A stretch of 64,000 bases of DNA. Origin: Margaritifera margaritifera. Lineage: Eukaryota; Mollusca; Bivalvia; Unionida; Margaritiferidae. Below the pieces are notes generated by a model, which was given only the letters and a program-made list of their open reading frames with translations, was not told where the DNA came from and did not search any database. Positions 1-13,181 of the stretch are shown piece by piece. The stretch is taken from contig JAQPZY010001240.1 in assembly GCA_029931535.1 (NCBI GenBank), forward strand, positions 796,001 through 860,000, in the 5' to 3' direction. Numbering within the stretch: position 1 is the stretch's first letter; every line of letters begins with the position of its first letter. A program made the translations under genes and the position numbers.

Positions 1-240
1 ATCAAAATATTTTCCAGCTTGTGCAACTTATAGTTTTGGTACATCCTGGTCAGATAAACCTATATAAAAAAAAATAATAGGAAGTATTTATCACGCACGC
101 TGTAAGGCGTAGTTTCATAAATTTAAACCTTAGAATAAATGTATTCATTAAGCTTGTCATCCATCTTTCCACAGTACCTTGATATATAGTCACCAAAAAA
201 CACGTGCATGCGTTAGAAACCTCAAATATTTGTTATACTC

Positions 241-398
241 GGTTTTATGGGAAAATTGTTAATAAACGGCTGTTGAAGGGAAAAGTCTATGGTGGTTTTA
301 TGGGAAAATTTTTCATAAACGGCTGTTGAATGGAAAAGTCTATGGTGGTTTTATAGGAAAATTGTTCATAAACGGCTGTTGAATGGAAAAGTCTATGA
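241..398. repeat. 53-bp tandem repeat, 3 copies
   Basis: Three consecutive copies of a 53-bp unit begin at 241, 294 and 347. Each starts GGTTTTATGGGAAAATTGTT and contains AAACGGCTGTTGAA. They differ at only a few positions. This is a short minisatellite with no coding content, and no neighbouring gene is visible. Confidence 0.9.
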
Positions 399-1829
399 AT
401 TAAGCATAAATACCTAGGCTATATTAGTAAAGCATAAAATGTAGGTCACAATTACTTTCTTTGATTGTGAGGGTGTAGTACTAAAAGATATGATTTTTGT
501 AAAAAAAACTTTCATGATTCTAATATAAACATGAAAAACCTTTAAAGATACATATGGCATAAACCCAACAGAATATTTACCTCATAGGATACGTTAATCT
601 CAACCATTATGTCCAACTTTTAAGCTTTTACCCTTTGATAGCTGACCCAAGAATTTTCAAGATAGATGCATAACATTGATACATTTCATATTATCGCTTA
701 AGTGTGAGATATGAATCTCTGATGTCAACTTTACAGTGGGATCATAATGGCAGAAACTAAGTCGGTGTGGAAAAGCGTTTGTTCTTCTCCCTCAAGATAT
801 GGCCCGCAAAATGCCAGATGCATCACTATTTGCAAGACTGTTCCGTTGGTGGCATTCACCATTCATAACAATATGTTTATTATTGATTTCTCTGAAATGT
901 ATCTGCTCCTGTAGAGGTCATTTACTCTGAAGAATGCATGTCAATATGTTATGCAATGTTTTTGTGTATCCGTACTGAAATATGAATAATATTCATTAAA
1001 ATAGGAGTGCAAAGCTTGACACCTACAGAAGAAGCAATAAAATGCATTATAATCCCCATTATGTTCCCATATCTAGTAAGTTAAGTCCAAAATATGCTAC
1101 TTATGCAGATAGTTCTAACTTAGAGGTGCAGGAGGGGTTACCTCCCCTGCACTAAGTATTCCATACAGCAGAGAGTGGTATGGGGGAAAAAGGAATGCAG
1201 TATAATGAGGCTAATATATAAAAATTTCTTACTTACATACAAAGAAACAGAAAATAATAAACGATGCAGTTGACTGCGCCTATAACAAAATAGATTTTCT
1301 TAAGCATTTTGCTCAAAATAATTTCTGTCAAAAGTTGTGTACATATCACATATTTAGACATTATCTAGTAAAACAGTATCAAGGAAAATGTATTGTGTCC
1401 TAAATTAAAAATGTTATTACACTTTTAGAAACATTACAACTTTGCAGCTAAAAGCTATGCATTGTATATATTGAGTTATGACTGCCTGCATTTGTTCAAA
1501 GAAATAAAATTGAGTGCAACCTCAGATGCTTCTTGTCTTTGTTTACCATTATCGCATCAGAACATTATCAAAATTCCTTTTCAATGTTGCTTGAATTTTA
1601 AGAAGTGATTTTGGAGTTACACATTTTGAGCGAATGACAGAGATACAATCTTAGTTGTCAATGATAAAACTGACAAAATTGTCTAAAATGTACTAGTTAA
1701 TTTAACAGAAAGCCACCACACAGTTAAGTAAATAATGTGCTTTCGAAGTAATTTTAGCCTTATATAAAAAAATCTCCTAAACTTTCATTATTGTTCTGGT
1801 GGTACTAATAGCAGCAACAATGGTGTGTT

Positions 1830-1831
<2 letters not shown>
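399..1831. other. AT-rich DNA, no gene seen
   Basis: Every frame is broken by frequent stops, and I found no RNA gene and no recognisable repeat family. I see nothing to annotate. The stretch 1-240 is the same. Confidence 0.6.

Positions 1832-1917
<86 letters not shown>
1832..1917. repeat. (CT)n(GT)n compound microsatellite
   Basis: About 59 bp of CT dinucleotides run directly into about 27 bp of GT. The serine/leucine and valine/cysteine reading frames across it are products of the repeat and do not indicate a gene. Confidence 0.95.
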
Positions 1918-1921
<4 letters not shown>

Positions 1922-2885
1922 TGTCGGGTAGGGGGAATAATCACCGTAGTATAGCTAATTGGGAGAGATCAAAGTTTAATCAACATACATTAGGTCATGT
2001 TGGAACATTTATATACTGCTGTGTGGGACCCTAAGCTTACAGAGTGACATATCAAATAAATCCGATGATAAATGGGCACTAAAATTGACCGTACATATAT
2101 ACATACTCCATACAGTTTAACAGAAATTTCTTCTCAGACTCCCATTCACTTACAACTGACTTTAATGATTGTTGGAGTTTACACAATGATAGTAAATAGT
2201 AAGATAAGGTACAAGACACATATTAGCAGTGGAAAATTCAGTTCAAGATAGGAAGCATTTCAACAAATGGCTTTTAATGAGTACATTCCATGAAAGACAA
2301 CTCTTGCACAAGCTTAGTCTGTCCATCAAAGTCAATTTCGTGTGCACTTAGATCAGGATGAGTCTCTGGACGAGATTCAAGCTGATGATTCTATCGGCAT
2401 GACTGAGCAATTATTCCTAATATTTTACCACTCAAATTGAGACATGCAAAAAGGAAAGAAGCAAGTGATAATGATGCAATTTTTATACTAAGTTAAAAAA
2501 TGAGGAGAATTTCAGAGGAAAAACTGTTGTTAACTCCTTCAAACTTTCTGGACTAATTAGAATGTTTAGATCCCATAAATTGTGAACATGTTTTTTCGTA
2601 TTGTGAAAATCCATTAAAAAAAAACAAGGCATGTACCTTTACATTCAGTTGATAAAGGTAGAGTAACTCTTATTTTCGGCTAGGGGAATTGCAATGCCAG
2701 AGGAAAGAATCATCGGCTCTTTTGACAACTTACATTCTAACTATCAAAAACATTTTTGATCCACAGCCTTGAGTAAATCAAGTTTTTGATACAAAGAAAA
2801 ACTGGTATATCAGTCAAAAGAAGCAAAATAACAGGAAATTATATGCCAGTTCATTTTACAGGGCTGTAGCTCTTGTGTATTATGT
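1918..2885. other. AT-rich DNA, no gene seen
   Basis: No open frame longer than expected by chance, and no repeat or RNA gene recognised. Homology to the tandem-array unit starts only at about 2886. Confidence 0.55.
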
Positions 2886-3108
2886 TTATCATGAACACTG
2901 TACATATTAACAGCATCCATTATATATTCTTTCTAATCATTTTTAAAAAACAAATTACAGTCATAGTATATAACTGGAAAAAACTGATTCCTCTACCAGG
3001 AAAGTAAAAATAACGATGACAACTATTCTAGAAACAGATGATAATTCAAACCAGCTTGACCAGGCATCTGTCTGCGTCTCTGTGCCTCCATCCCTGTATA
3101 CTACATGG

Positions 3109-3260
<152 letters not shown>

Positions 3261-4434
3261 AACTCTCAATGAACGATTAATAGATAAAAGAAACTGGGAC
3301 TTTTCATAGACAATCAGGAAATCGTAAAAATTATATGTGGAAATGTTAAATTATTTATTATGTTTTTGAAATTCATTGTGTGTAACATATTAGCCATGGA
3401 CATTGCAGAACTGAACATCATATTTGACAGGATTGATGAAGTCGTTAAGTTTTAAAATCGATTACATACTATATGAACGGCTGTAGTAAAAATGTCGTAG
3501 AAATGTGCAATTATATGTAAATGTATATACGATATATAATGGCGACATGCTAATCCTTGAACATCTCCTTCTCATAATGAGCAGTACGCATATTGACCGG
3601 TTCAAAAGTCTTGTGGGCTAAAACGATAGCTTATCGGGACCGTAATGGAAAATTTCGCCTGGGAGAACACTGTATGTAACTTATCTGGGTATAAATGGCT
3701 AAGCATGTTAACTCTCTACCTATTATCAACTTCTCTATCCGGATTACAAAGACACGTCCGCTAGTGTGACTTGGTATCATTGAGAAATAAGTAAATGTTA
3801 GAACTTTTGATAAATCAAGAATTAGCAAAGACAAATACTATATTTTGACTGTTTCAACATATTAACTCAGCTTATATGAGGCAGAGCCAATTTCCGTAAC
3901 AGAGTTGACGTGTTCATATTAAACACGGAATAATTTCATTTACCCTTCTACTGTTGTACATAGTTTTTAGCATTTCAGTAACTTTTGGTGTCATTTACAG
4001 TCTTGTTCTATATGAGGCACACCCCTTTTTCTGTAGTCCTGATGTGTGTAACATTATGTCAAAAATATTCTACTTCTTTTAATGAAATAATTTTCACACG
4101 TAAATGTAATAAAATTTCTTTCACATCAACTGTTATCTATATAGGTAAAACTTCCTAACTTGACTCTGATATTTTAAATAAGGACCAATTTTGTACTGAA
4201 GTAAAGTGACAACCTCGTTACATACACCCGGTATTTAGATATGAAACTATTTTTAAAGGTGTATGCCACTAATCTAACAAGTCGTAGGGGAATAGAAGTT
4301 TGCCCACACCCATGGAAAACTTTTGGCGGCTTGTATATATGCTAGTAGTAGAAAACTGTTAGCGACTAGTCATGAGAGCAGTTTGGCTCTCCCATGGACA
4401 CACAAGCCAGGGCGCTATCAACACCGTCAACTCA

Positions 4435-4730
4435 AGTTATTTTGCGTAAACTATTTTCTTCATTTAGTCACAAATGACTTTGGCCTTTAAGTTGTTGAGC
4501 CCAAATTCGCGATGGTTCTTCCTTAAGAAAAGTGAAAGCCATCCACAGAAGTTGGTAACTGTTGACGGTGGATAAGTCGAGTTATTGTGCGCAAACCATT
4601 TTCATCTTTCAGTAACAGTGACCTTAACTTTTGATTGTATTTACCCTGAAAGCGACAAAATACCTATTTTCTCCACTTGCAAGCTATCTGGTAAGTTAGG
4701 TTGCTGTAGATGATTGACAACTAAAGTTAT
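4435..4730. repeat. Two degenerate ~144-bp direct repeats
   Basis: Two related blocks each hold a TGCGYAAACYATTTTC-like string followed by a GTCAC...TGACYTT...CCTTT-like string. Their starts near 4443 and 4587 are about 144 bp apart. Equivalent blocks occur near 20,640-20,910, 41,565-41,800 and 62,455-62,690. Similar blocks are, to my knowledge, dispersed widely in mollusc genomes; that is memory and was not searched. Confidence 0.5.
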
Positions 4731-4854
4731 CGTGTGGAAGCTAAATTGGTAACAGACGGTCGGACGTACAATATCGTAAAATAGTAAATATTCAAAGTCA
4801 ACAGCACTTTTCCTTGAAACCTCCTCCAACAAAATCAGTTATATCGCAATTGAC

Positions 4855-5097
4855 CATTCGCCACTTGTCAATCACGCTAAGCGATTATCCCATCAGCGAG
4901 TGTATTTAGATACACATCGAGGCTTTGTTTACATCCGCCATTATCCTCCGGCAAGCTGATTGTCGCGATAACGAATTTGTTACCGTAAATATTAATAAAT
5001 TTTGCAACAGCTCATTTTGAAGATATCGAGGAGTTTATTTCAATTTGGGAGCGGGTTGAAATAATAAATTGATAATATTTTCGACAAAAGAACCAAA
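4855..5097 (+). repeat. ~240-bp inverted-repeat family, forward copy (segment A)
   Basis: Runs from ATTCGCCACTTGTCAATCAC to the AATAAATTGATAATATT end. Its reverse complement recurs at 13182-13417, 34183-34405 and 55063-55285, and same-orientation copies sit at 21073-21312, 41977-42217 and 62867-63106. No coding content. It may be a MITE-like repeat or the terminal repeat of a larger element. Confidence 0.8.
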
Positions 5098-5303
5098 CAT
5101 TCCCTTTGAAACTTCTTAATATATCCAAAAAGAAGCATTTTGTTCCTCTGTGGATATGTAATGCATATCTTGAGCTAAATGATTTCAACGCACAGTGCAA
5201 CACGACTCTGACAAAAGTGAGGTAATCCAGGCTGTTACATAGGCTCCAAGTCGATATAAAATATTCAAAACATTTTTGTTTCTCAAAACATTCCTCAACG
5301 TCA

Positions 5304-5930
5304 CTTAATGTGCTTACGTAAAATCAGCATAATTTGCCTTTCTTCCTTTAGAGGGCGATGTCTAGCAAATGTTTTGTATGAAAGGTGCGCATGTACAGTG
5401 TTTGCCGTAGAATCAGTAAGATTTTATTCGGAGGTGAAAGCACGCGATTAAATCTTGGAATCCACTCCTCCTTTTGCACAGACTTCAATTTTAACTTTGT
5501 TAAAGAAACCAGGCGGTTTCTTTTGGTGTTAATGAAACCCCAAGTTAAATATTTTATCAATTTATCCACAGAAAACGTGCCCTTGACCATTTGCGTCATT
5601 GTATTCGAGGCAGAGAGAGATCCACCAGTATTAAAATCAGTCAAACTTTCAAGAAAATAGATGAAAATTATAGAAGACTAGAAAGAATTATCGTAAATAA
5701 ATTGCCAAATTACAGAAGCGATTTACGATACCTAAACGATAGTGATTATTCAACTACATTTAGTGGTCTGGTTTTCTCAGTGTAGATGAACCCGGTTTGA
5801 TAAAATATGGACAAATGCAATATTTAATACAAACTTAAGTATAAAAACTGTACATTTTTAATGCCTGGACTTTAATAATTGCGATCATATAGTTGCACTT
5901 TTGAAAGCCGAGAGTTGTTAATCTAACATT
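5304..5930. other. Unique DNA, no gene supported
   Basis: Two opposed open frames of 91-98 codons overlap at about 5348-5660. Neither shows a motif I recognise, and antisense frames of this size occur by chance. I assign no gene. Confidence 0.45.
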
Positions 5931-7160
5931 TACCGTATTTGTCGGCCTACAAGTCGATACTTTTTGACTTGGCAGTTTGGGCTACGTCTTATACTCCAAA
6001 TCGACTTGTATATGGATTATGTCATTGAAAGTGCTTTACTGTATTTAATGTAGTTTTTCGTACGTGAAAAAATATATGTTTTTTTTTCAAAGTATGAAAA
6101 ATAATGTGTGAAAAAATAATTATAATTTTGGGGAAGAGATCTTGTGCGAAAAAATATAGGAACCGACATTTAGAAGGATTCCAATTATTTACATGATCAT
6201 CAGACGTAATTGCGCTATAGCAGCATGCACTAGCAATATATGTTGTTTAAATCTGCTTACATATGTGTGTATTAGAATAGACAAGTTAGAAAACGAATAA
6301 CCATGGCATAGACATGGGTTTTCATCGCACATTTTTCTTCTTGCACCTCGTGATCGAAATAAAATAAGCCCCCATATGAGAGAGAGAGAGATTTCAGCCC
6401 TTCTTCGTGCTATTCTGCTTAATGTATTTTACTGACCCCGTTTAGCTGAGTCTTTTGTCAAAGAGAAAAAACAGTAATAAAATAGTATATGGAAATTAAA
6501 CAATACATACCATACTCCATTAGTTTCAAAGATATATCATTTATATTTAAATATTCACAATATTTATATCCATATAGACTCCATTTGGTTTAAATCCCAA
6601 GATGACCATTTAGCATGCCGTGTTGTTTTCTTTGCAAATACAATTACCTCTATATTCCCACGAAAAAAGATTACCCTTTATCAGTATGTGCATGTACACT
6701 TCTGTAGTTGGGCTGCATTTTGAGTTGATCTTTCCGCATGAATTCAAAGCTCTGAGACTCTGACACTTCTGTCGGCGAGAACAAAATATGTCACTGGTTG
6801 AGAAACTTACATCAGCAAGCACATGGCATTACAGGTCATTACTCAGTACTGCATACATTACTATGCTTTACAGGATCGATTACATTACCCTATGGGTAGC
6901 CTCATTTCCCTATTGGTAGCCTCACTAATTTGACCATATCTACTGCTGGTGTCAACTGGAATGACCTGGCCAAAGCTGTAGGCATATTTACATGTAAATA
7001 ACACTGTAAAGCCATGTGATTCTTCTGACAATAATTATTGTAATTAAAACAAGAATGAACTGTTTATTCAGAGGTATTAGTTGATAATGAAGTATAGTAA
7101 TGCCCCTGTACATGAGTAAGATCACAATCACAAAAAAACATATTACAATCGCCCTGTAAC

Positions 7161-7234
<74 letters not shown>

Positions 7235-7648
7235 TACATTCACGCATTCACTAAAAACAACAAGTATTGATGGAGTTCTTTTATTGTTTATTATACATAT
7301 AATTTGATAACGAGGTTACTGTTGCTGTAATAATACAAGTTGCACTTAACTTTTTGACAACAGGGGTTCATATCATTGCGTGCAATGAACCAATAAATAA
7401 TACCTATAAATAATACATGTACAGACCATCTTAATCATTTTCCCACTTTAATCTGGAATAGCATACAGTGATACCATTAATATTCATGAAACCGGAAGTT
7501 ACTAGTGACAAAAGATGAAGCTAAGGTGTTGATCTGGCTTCGTCTTATACTCCACATCGACTTATATATGGATGAAGAATTGAAAATTGACGAAATCAGC
7601 GAATTCGCCTTGTACTCCACATCGCCTTATAGGCCGGCAAATACGGTA
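5931..7648. mobile_element. Candidate TA-flanked non-autonomous DNA transposon
   Basis: The left end reads TA-CCGTATTTGTCGGCCTACAAG. The reverse complement of the right end reads TA-CCGTATTTGCCGGCCTATAAG. The two ~20-bp termini differ at two positions and are each bounded by TA, the target duplication expected for Tc1/mariner-type integration. Near the ends a second motif, TCTTATACTCCAMATCGACTT, occurs at about 5989 and 7543. Inside is a long CT tract (7161-7223) and no transposase frame. The alternative is two independent copies of a short hairpin MITE in opposite orientation. Confidence 0.55.
7161..7233. repeat. (CT)n(AC)n microsatellite
   Basis: About 60 bp of CT followed by a short CA run, inside the candidate TA-flanked element. 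Confidence 0.95.
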
Positions 7649-9129
7649 TGTGCTGTTCACCCATTGAAAAGTTCTTTATCTTAAGACAGAGCATAGAAAG
7701 TTATGTTTACACTGAAATATTCACTGTAAATTTTAAATGACGTTTAAACACATTTTAGCTTTCAAAGAACAATGGTTGAAGCGGCTGTGGTGATGGCGAT
7801 AGACAGCGTCCGATATATGTACTGCAGATTGCTTGCGCAATGATACAAATGTGAGCAGGTCAAAAACTAAAGTCCACTCTTATCCATAAGATTAATCGAG
7901 ATAGAAAAAAAATAATGAAATAGTCATCGATTCAACTTTGGTCTATAATTGATTTATCCTTTAGAAACAATAATGAGAATATGAATTAAAATAAAACAAC
8001 AATTATAACAACGGCTTTCTCGACTCGAAGTTGAACCAAAGACGTCGTACATGTATTCAGTTCGATCAGTGCGATACGGCCTGTTTGCAAGACACTTAAC
8101 TTCAACCACTGCTCGTTTTAGTAAGTAAATGAGTTGCAAGTAATGTTTATCTTGATCATTGTGAAATAATGTTCAAGTGAGGATGGAAATAGTGAAGATT
8201 CTGAGAATGTGTGTGCACCATGCTCGCAATAGAAGGTAAAAATAGTCCACGAATCAGGATAAAGATCACGTGTGATGTAGGGTTCATGCATCCTAAATCG
8301 ATGTACCGTATTAGCAAAAACGATTATAAACATAGAGGAATGTGAGAAAACACTATCCATCCCAGCTGCTGTCACACAATGTTTACAATATTCCAATTAT
8401 TATTATGACCAATTTTTGTTGTAGATTAGCCGATATCCTCCTTTTGCGAACATATAAATAAATAAAAATAAATATGAATTAATAGCAAAATGAAGGAGTG
8501 GCGAACATACTTTTAGCAATATGCAAGAGAAATTAATATCTCCCAGTCACACAGTGAAACTTAAAATGTAAAATAGCAAGAATCGTATTAAAAGTTTTGA
8601 CCTATTCATCAAAATCTGAATAAGTATGATTTTTGAATATATGTTAATTACTACATAGCAATCAGCAAGCAGTCAAGAAAAAAAAGCACAATGACATTAA
8701 AAAAAGAAAAGTGAGCACATTATCAACAACTAAACCAGTTCAAGCAGCAGATGTAAAAATAAATATTTATTATCTTGTATAGTAATTGGTTTTTGCATTA
8801 AATGTTAAATAAATTATTTGAAAAGTATGGTGTATACTGCATTAATTCATCATGATGTTTAAAAGATCTAAAAACAACATTGCATAGATTTCATATAATC
8901 TTCTTGAAAGTAGATCAAGAAAACTTTAACCATACTGGATGCTTCCAACAATATTTACATATATACTGGGGTCTATATTTCAAACAACACTTAAACTCTA
9001 AATTACAAAAACGACATGTTGTTTCAATACGGAGGCTATGAAATGATGTTCGCAATTTCTAAAATTCATAATATTGATAAAAGTGTGCTATTCTTTATAT
9101 GAAATCTATTTGCAAGATGAATAATTAAT
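7649..9129. other. AT-rich unique DNA, no gene seen
   Basis: Antisense frames at 7954-8139 and 8118-8396 have no recognisable motif. One detail: about 7870-7925 is the reverse complement of about 13,130-13,185 (shared core CTTATGGATAAGAGTGGACTT), a short inverted pair with no known role. Confidence 0.5.
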
Positions 9130-9330
9130 ATTTATTTGCATTTCAACTGCCGTGGACTCTTGAGAACTATATACACAAATGCTAAAGATAGCAAAATATA
9201 CAATAAAATTATCTGAAAAATATTTTTAAAAATGATCTAATTCTAGCTGATAAAAGCTGACTTCCATTGGCATAACCCACTAAACCTTTACCTCTGCTGT
9301 TTACAACAACTGGAACAAAAAATTTTACCA

Positions 9331-9984
9331 ATGGAAAACATAAACGACAGAATTATAGGTGCAAAGCTTGTTGGTCTCTCTCACAAGCCTCTATACTTAC
9401 TGTGTGTATACATGCCCTCAGAGAAAGATATTAAGCACTACCGTGAAATAATTGAGATTCTTGATGACTTGTACGAGCACCTTTCGGAAAAGGGGCATGT
9501 CATTATTGCAGGTGACATGAACGCAAGTTTGATAGACTGCTCTAGAGTTAACGCCCGTAAATGTAAAGAATTAAAGGATTTCTTGGGCCGAAATCAGATA
9601 AAGGCGATAAATATTGCACCAAACTGTATCGGTCCGAAATATTCATGTGCCCCTTTTCAAACCATGCTCAATTATTTATTAACTGACAGCATCGTTAGTT
9701 CCAATGTTACACGTTGTAAAATAATCCAGGAAGGCAAAATTTCTACAACATCAGAGCACTTACCTGTATTCTGTTCAGTTCCGATCCAAAACAATATAAT
9801 TCCAAAGTTATCGAAACTGCACGACCTAACGGCATGGCACAAAGTCGGCAACAATGAAATAGGTCAAATTCAAAACGCACTAGCACGTAACTTACAAGAA
9901 CGCCTAACAAGAAAGATTATCGGTCAGCACGAAATAGACCGACTGTGCACTGATATAACTGAATGCATGCTACAAGCTGCATGA
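9331..9984 (+). pseudogene. LINE endonuclease domain fragment
   Basis: An open frame of 217 codons resembling the C-terminal two thirds of an exonuclease-endonuclease-phosphatase domain. Visible motifs are NDRIIGAKL, the LYLLCVYMPS strand, VIIAGDMNAS (catalytic GD-N) and a TSEHLPV box where SDHLPV is usual. The LNYLLT string stands where DYxLT is expected, so the Asp is lost. The domain nicks target DNA to prime reverse transcription. Homology continues a little upstream of the first ATG, so that ATG is not the true start. The frame closes at a TGA, and related sequence continues beyond it. Confidence 0.85.
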
Positions 9985-11092
9985 GACGCGCTGCCCATTA
10001 AGCGCTTTAACCCACACACAAAGCCATACTGGAATGAAACATTAAAGCGAAGTCATAAAATATAACGTGAAGCACGCATAGTCTGGGTCAAACAAGGCAG
10101 GCCAAGAGGCTTGCAGCACGAAACATATGCTCTGTATAAAAAAGTAAAGTGTGAATTCAGGAACGCTCAACGAATAGCTAGTGAATCTTTTCTGAATAAT
10201 TCCCTGAATGATATTCAAGAAGCGGCGGAATGCGATTTACGCCGAACAAACACAAATCTTGTGTTGAAATTTGTTATGGTGGTAAGACCTATTCTGACCC
10301 ACCTTCGGTAGCTGGTGCTTTTGCAGATTTTTTTCTGAATTGTACACACCGAAATATTATGATATTTATGACAAAGACTTTTATAACTCAGTAGAGAAAA
10401 CAATCTGTGATCTCAAACATCATTCTAAGAAGCACGTACAAGAAACTTTAGATGATGTAATGACCGAGCAAGAACTATGCAACGCATTTCGTACGTTAAA
10501 AGCGTCGAAAGCTCCAAATCATGATCACCTTCAATATGAACACCTTATCTGTGGTGGTCCTCATCTAAATTAAACAATCTTAAAATTGTTCAACTCGATA
10601 TTAAAGCACGAATATATACCAAGTACATGGAGAAGAGGTCATACCGTACCCATCTACAAAGGTAATGGGAAAAGCAGAGCTGATCCCAATAGTTATCGGC
10701 CAATATCCTTGTTACCAGTGCTGTACAAATTATTTGAAAAGATTGTGCAAGCAAAAATTAATAACTTCTTGGTGACGAAGGAAACTATATTCCTTAATCC
10801 ACAACAACAAGGCTTTCAAAAGAATCTAAGCTGCCTCACGGCCTCTTTTAATCTTCAAGAGGTCATTCATTATAAGTCTGACTGTGGTAGCCCTACCTAT
10901 GCTGCCTTTCTCGATACTCAAAAAGCTTTTGACACCGTTTGGCACGCTGCTCTACTCTTGAAACAATATAATTTGGGAATTCGGGGGAAAATCTGGAGAA
11001 TAAAAGGGAATACATATCAAAGTGTACAAAGTGCAGTCGTGGTTAGCAAATACCAGTCTAGATGGTTCGATATCAAGCGAGGCGTTAGATAA
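9985..11092 (+). pseudogene. LINE linker and reverse transcriptase, N-terminal half
   Basis: Continues the LINE polyprotein with several stops and one frame change near 10,300. Recognisable pieces are PYWNETLKRSHK in the linker, the finger-region string FRTLKASKAPNHDHLQYEHL, YIPSTWRRGHTVPIYKGNGK, the PNSYRPISLLPVLYKLFEKI block, and FLDTQKAFDTVW (about 10,909), which carries the first catalytic Asp. The fragment closes at a TAA (11090-11092) standing where the Gln of the usual GVxQGGVLSP motif belongs, so one base change knocked out the conserved motif. Not functional. Confidence 0.85.
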
Positions 11093-12460
11093 GGAGGCGT
11101 CCTGTCCTCATTTTTGTATCTGGTATTTATAGACGAGTTGCTACAGCACTTAGTAAAAAGCACACTAGGGTGTAAAATTGGAAGTTTAGAGTGCTGCTGC
11201 CCTACGCTTGCAGATGACCTCACGTGCCTGTCAAATTCTCCAGATAACTTAGCTAAAATGCTAGAAATTATCCTCAAATATTCTAAAAAATGGAACTACA
11301 AACTAAACTCTACAAAGTCATGTATTATAATATTTGGCAAGAGAAGAAATTCTAACTATAAGCTTTCTCTAACACTTGACAAAGAAATAATTAATGAAAC
11401 TGACTCCGTCACTCACATAGGAATACTACATGATAGATCATGTCGTTCCATCAACCGCACCCGCAACGCTTGCAGAAGAGCAATTCAAGTCTTTTTTGGT
11501 CTTGCAAACGTTGGGATGGGTACCCTAATCCTAAATACCAAAACACCCGCGAGTTTATATAAGAAAATCGTGATTCCAACCTTACTATATGGCTGCAAAC
11601 TTTGGAATGAGCTTCAAAAATGCGATCTACTGGAGCTCAACAAGTTGCAACATTTTATAGCAAAAAGAATTCAGGGATTTCCTGAACAAACGCGGTCAGA
11701 TATGTGTGAGTCAATGCTGGGACTAATAAGAATCACAACCGAAAGTGATCCACGTAAACTTCTCTTCCTAGGTAAACTCTGCACCCTGTACAATAACACC
11801 ATCTCCAAACAAATATTCCTCATACGTCATCACATGTATTTTGATAGCACCCAATCTGTACAATCTGGTTTTATTCCAGATATTTGGAATTTACTTCGGA
11901 AGTATAAGCTTACATATTTCCTCCCGAACTTCATTAATCAATCAATTTTCCCTAACAAATCTCAGTGGAAACAATTGGTCAACACGACTTTACTTGAAAA
12001 GGAAGAGACTGCCTGGCGCGACAGAATCAATAGACATCATGATTTTTCTAGATTTCAACACTTACAAACACAATTCCGCCCTTCCACTCTGTACTGCATT
12101 GCGAGGAATAGTTATGAAAGCAAATTAACCAGGTTTATAGCATCCCTGTCGTTATTAAAGCCATGCCATGACGTTACTCACTGTCAAAAATGTGCTCAAC
12201 AGTATACCGACCTCCTTCAGCATGTGGTCACATCATGTATATTAACAAGACAAATTGCCAACGACTTTCACTGGTACGTGTTTTACAAGTTTGGATTTGA
12301 ACTACACATAGAACTTACCCAAAGTAACGACGAATCACAGTTGCTAAAACTGTTAAGAACTGACACGGAAAGTAGATTTCACAAAACACGATTACACCAG
12401 TTTCAGATCTGTTCATTCCAATTTTTCGTCCTTGTATCACGAGTGTACTTCATAACCTGA
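11093..12460 (+). pseudogene. LINE reverse transcriptase, C-terminal half, and tail domain
   Basis: Starts with the rest of the GVxQGGVLS motif and FLYLVFIDELL. LADDLTCLS follows at about 11,209, where YADD is usual: the two Asp remain but Tyr is replaced. A thumb-like region then leads to a long tail with TLLYGCKLWNEL and a late Cys/His cluster (HCQKC...LLQHVVTSC, about 12,180-12,237) that may bind nucleic acid. It stays open for 448 codons from the internal ATG at 11114, so the tail has decayed less than the front half. 12,461-12,839 is the 3' UTR and tail. Confidence 0.8.
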
Positions 12461-13181
12461 GGACCAAACATGTGTAGAAAGCAAAAATTCCCAAATCAGC
12501 TCCTACCAAAACTATCTACCTATATGACCTTATTAGTCCCAGCAAAGTCATTATCATTAATGGATCAGTACTCTAAAAATAATTTTTTTTCTATAGATTT
12601 ATGTACAAAAATTATGTGCCATTTTGTATGTTCGCATGTATTTCCTAACTATTGATATTATATTTGCTTCTTCCTCATCTGTATTAGTGTAATATGTATC
12701 ACTAACTTTCTGGAATGTTTTCCAAAATCTTCAATATAAATTGTTAAATGTATCTCCCTCTCTCTGTTTTTTTCTTTCTTCTATATTTGTAATTGAGCTC
12801 TCCTTATGGAGGAAATAACGATTGATTGATTGATTGATTGCTATGATCAATGTATGGAATTTATCAAGCTCCCTCCTTTCCCTTTCCGCCTACCGCTCTA
12901 TCTCCAACTTTTCTCTTACTATATCCCTCTCTTTTAATCACCACAGAAGTGGCAATAACAGTTAATAGCGGCAGCATTCTCCGTTCCAATAATGTGATTA
13001 TACAAATTAATCACGTCTTAACGAGATGATCCCGTTCTATTAGATAACATAGATATAAGTATATATCAGTATCTATAATACAAGGGCTTGATTTACATTT
13101 CACGTTAATTATATCATCAGATTAAGTTGAATCGATTACTATTCATTATCGCGATCAATCTTATGGATAAGAGTGGACTTC

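Larger units (their letters stand above)
9303..12839 (+). mobile_element. 5'-truncated, decayed LINE (Jockey/CR1-like group)
   Basis: In order the insertion holds the later part of an AP-type endonuclease domain, a reverse transcriptase domain, a long C-terminal region with a Cys/His cluster, and a short 3' UTR ending in a (GATT)n tail at about 12,820-12,839. Such microsatellite tails are usual for CR1/L2-like non-LTR elements. It is cut at the 5' end inside the endonuclease domain. The flanks 9130-9305 and 12,840 onward match segment C at 33,340-33,520 and 33,898 onward, so it sits inside an array unit, and about 375 bp of that unit are missing at the insertion point. The clade assignment is approximate. 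Confidence 0.85.

Noticed and set aside
5300..5330. Segment A end as the empty insertion site of the transposon
   Set aside because: The left side matches up to the transposon boundary, but the sequence after 5303 does not match the right flank at 32,203.
5348..5660. Two opposed frames of 98 and 91 codons as possible genes
   Set aside because: No motif, no splice context, and overlapping antisense frames point to chance.
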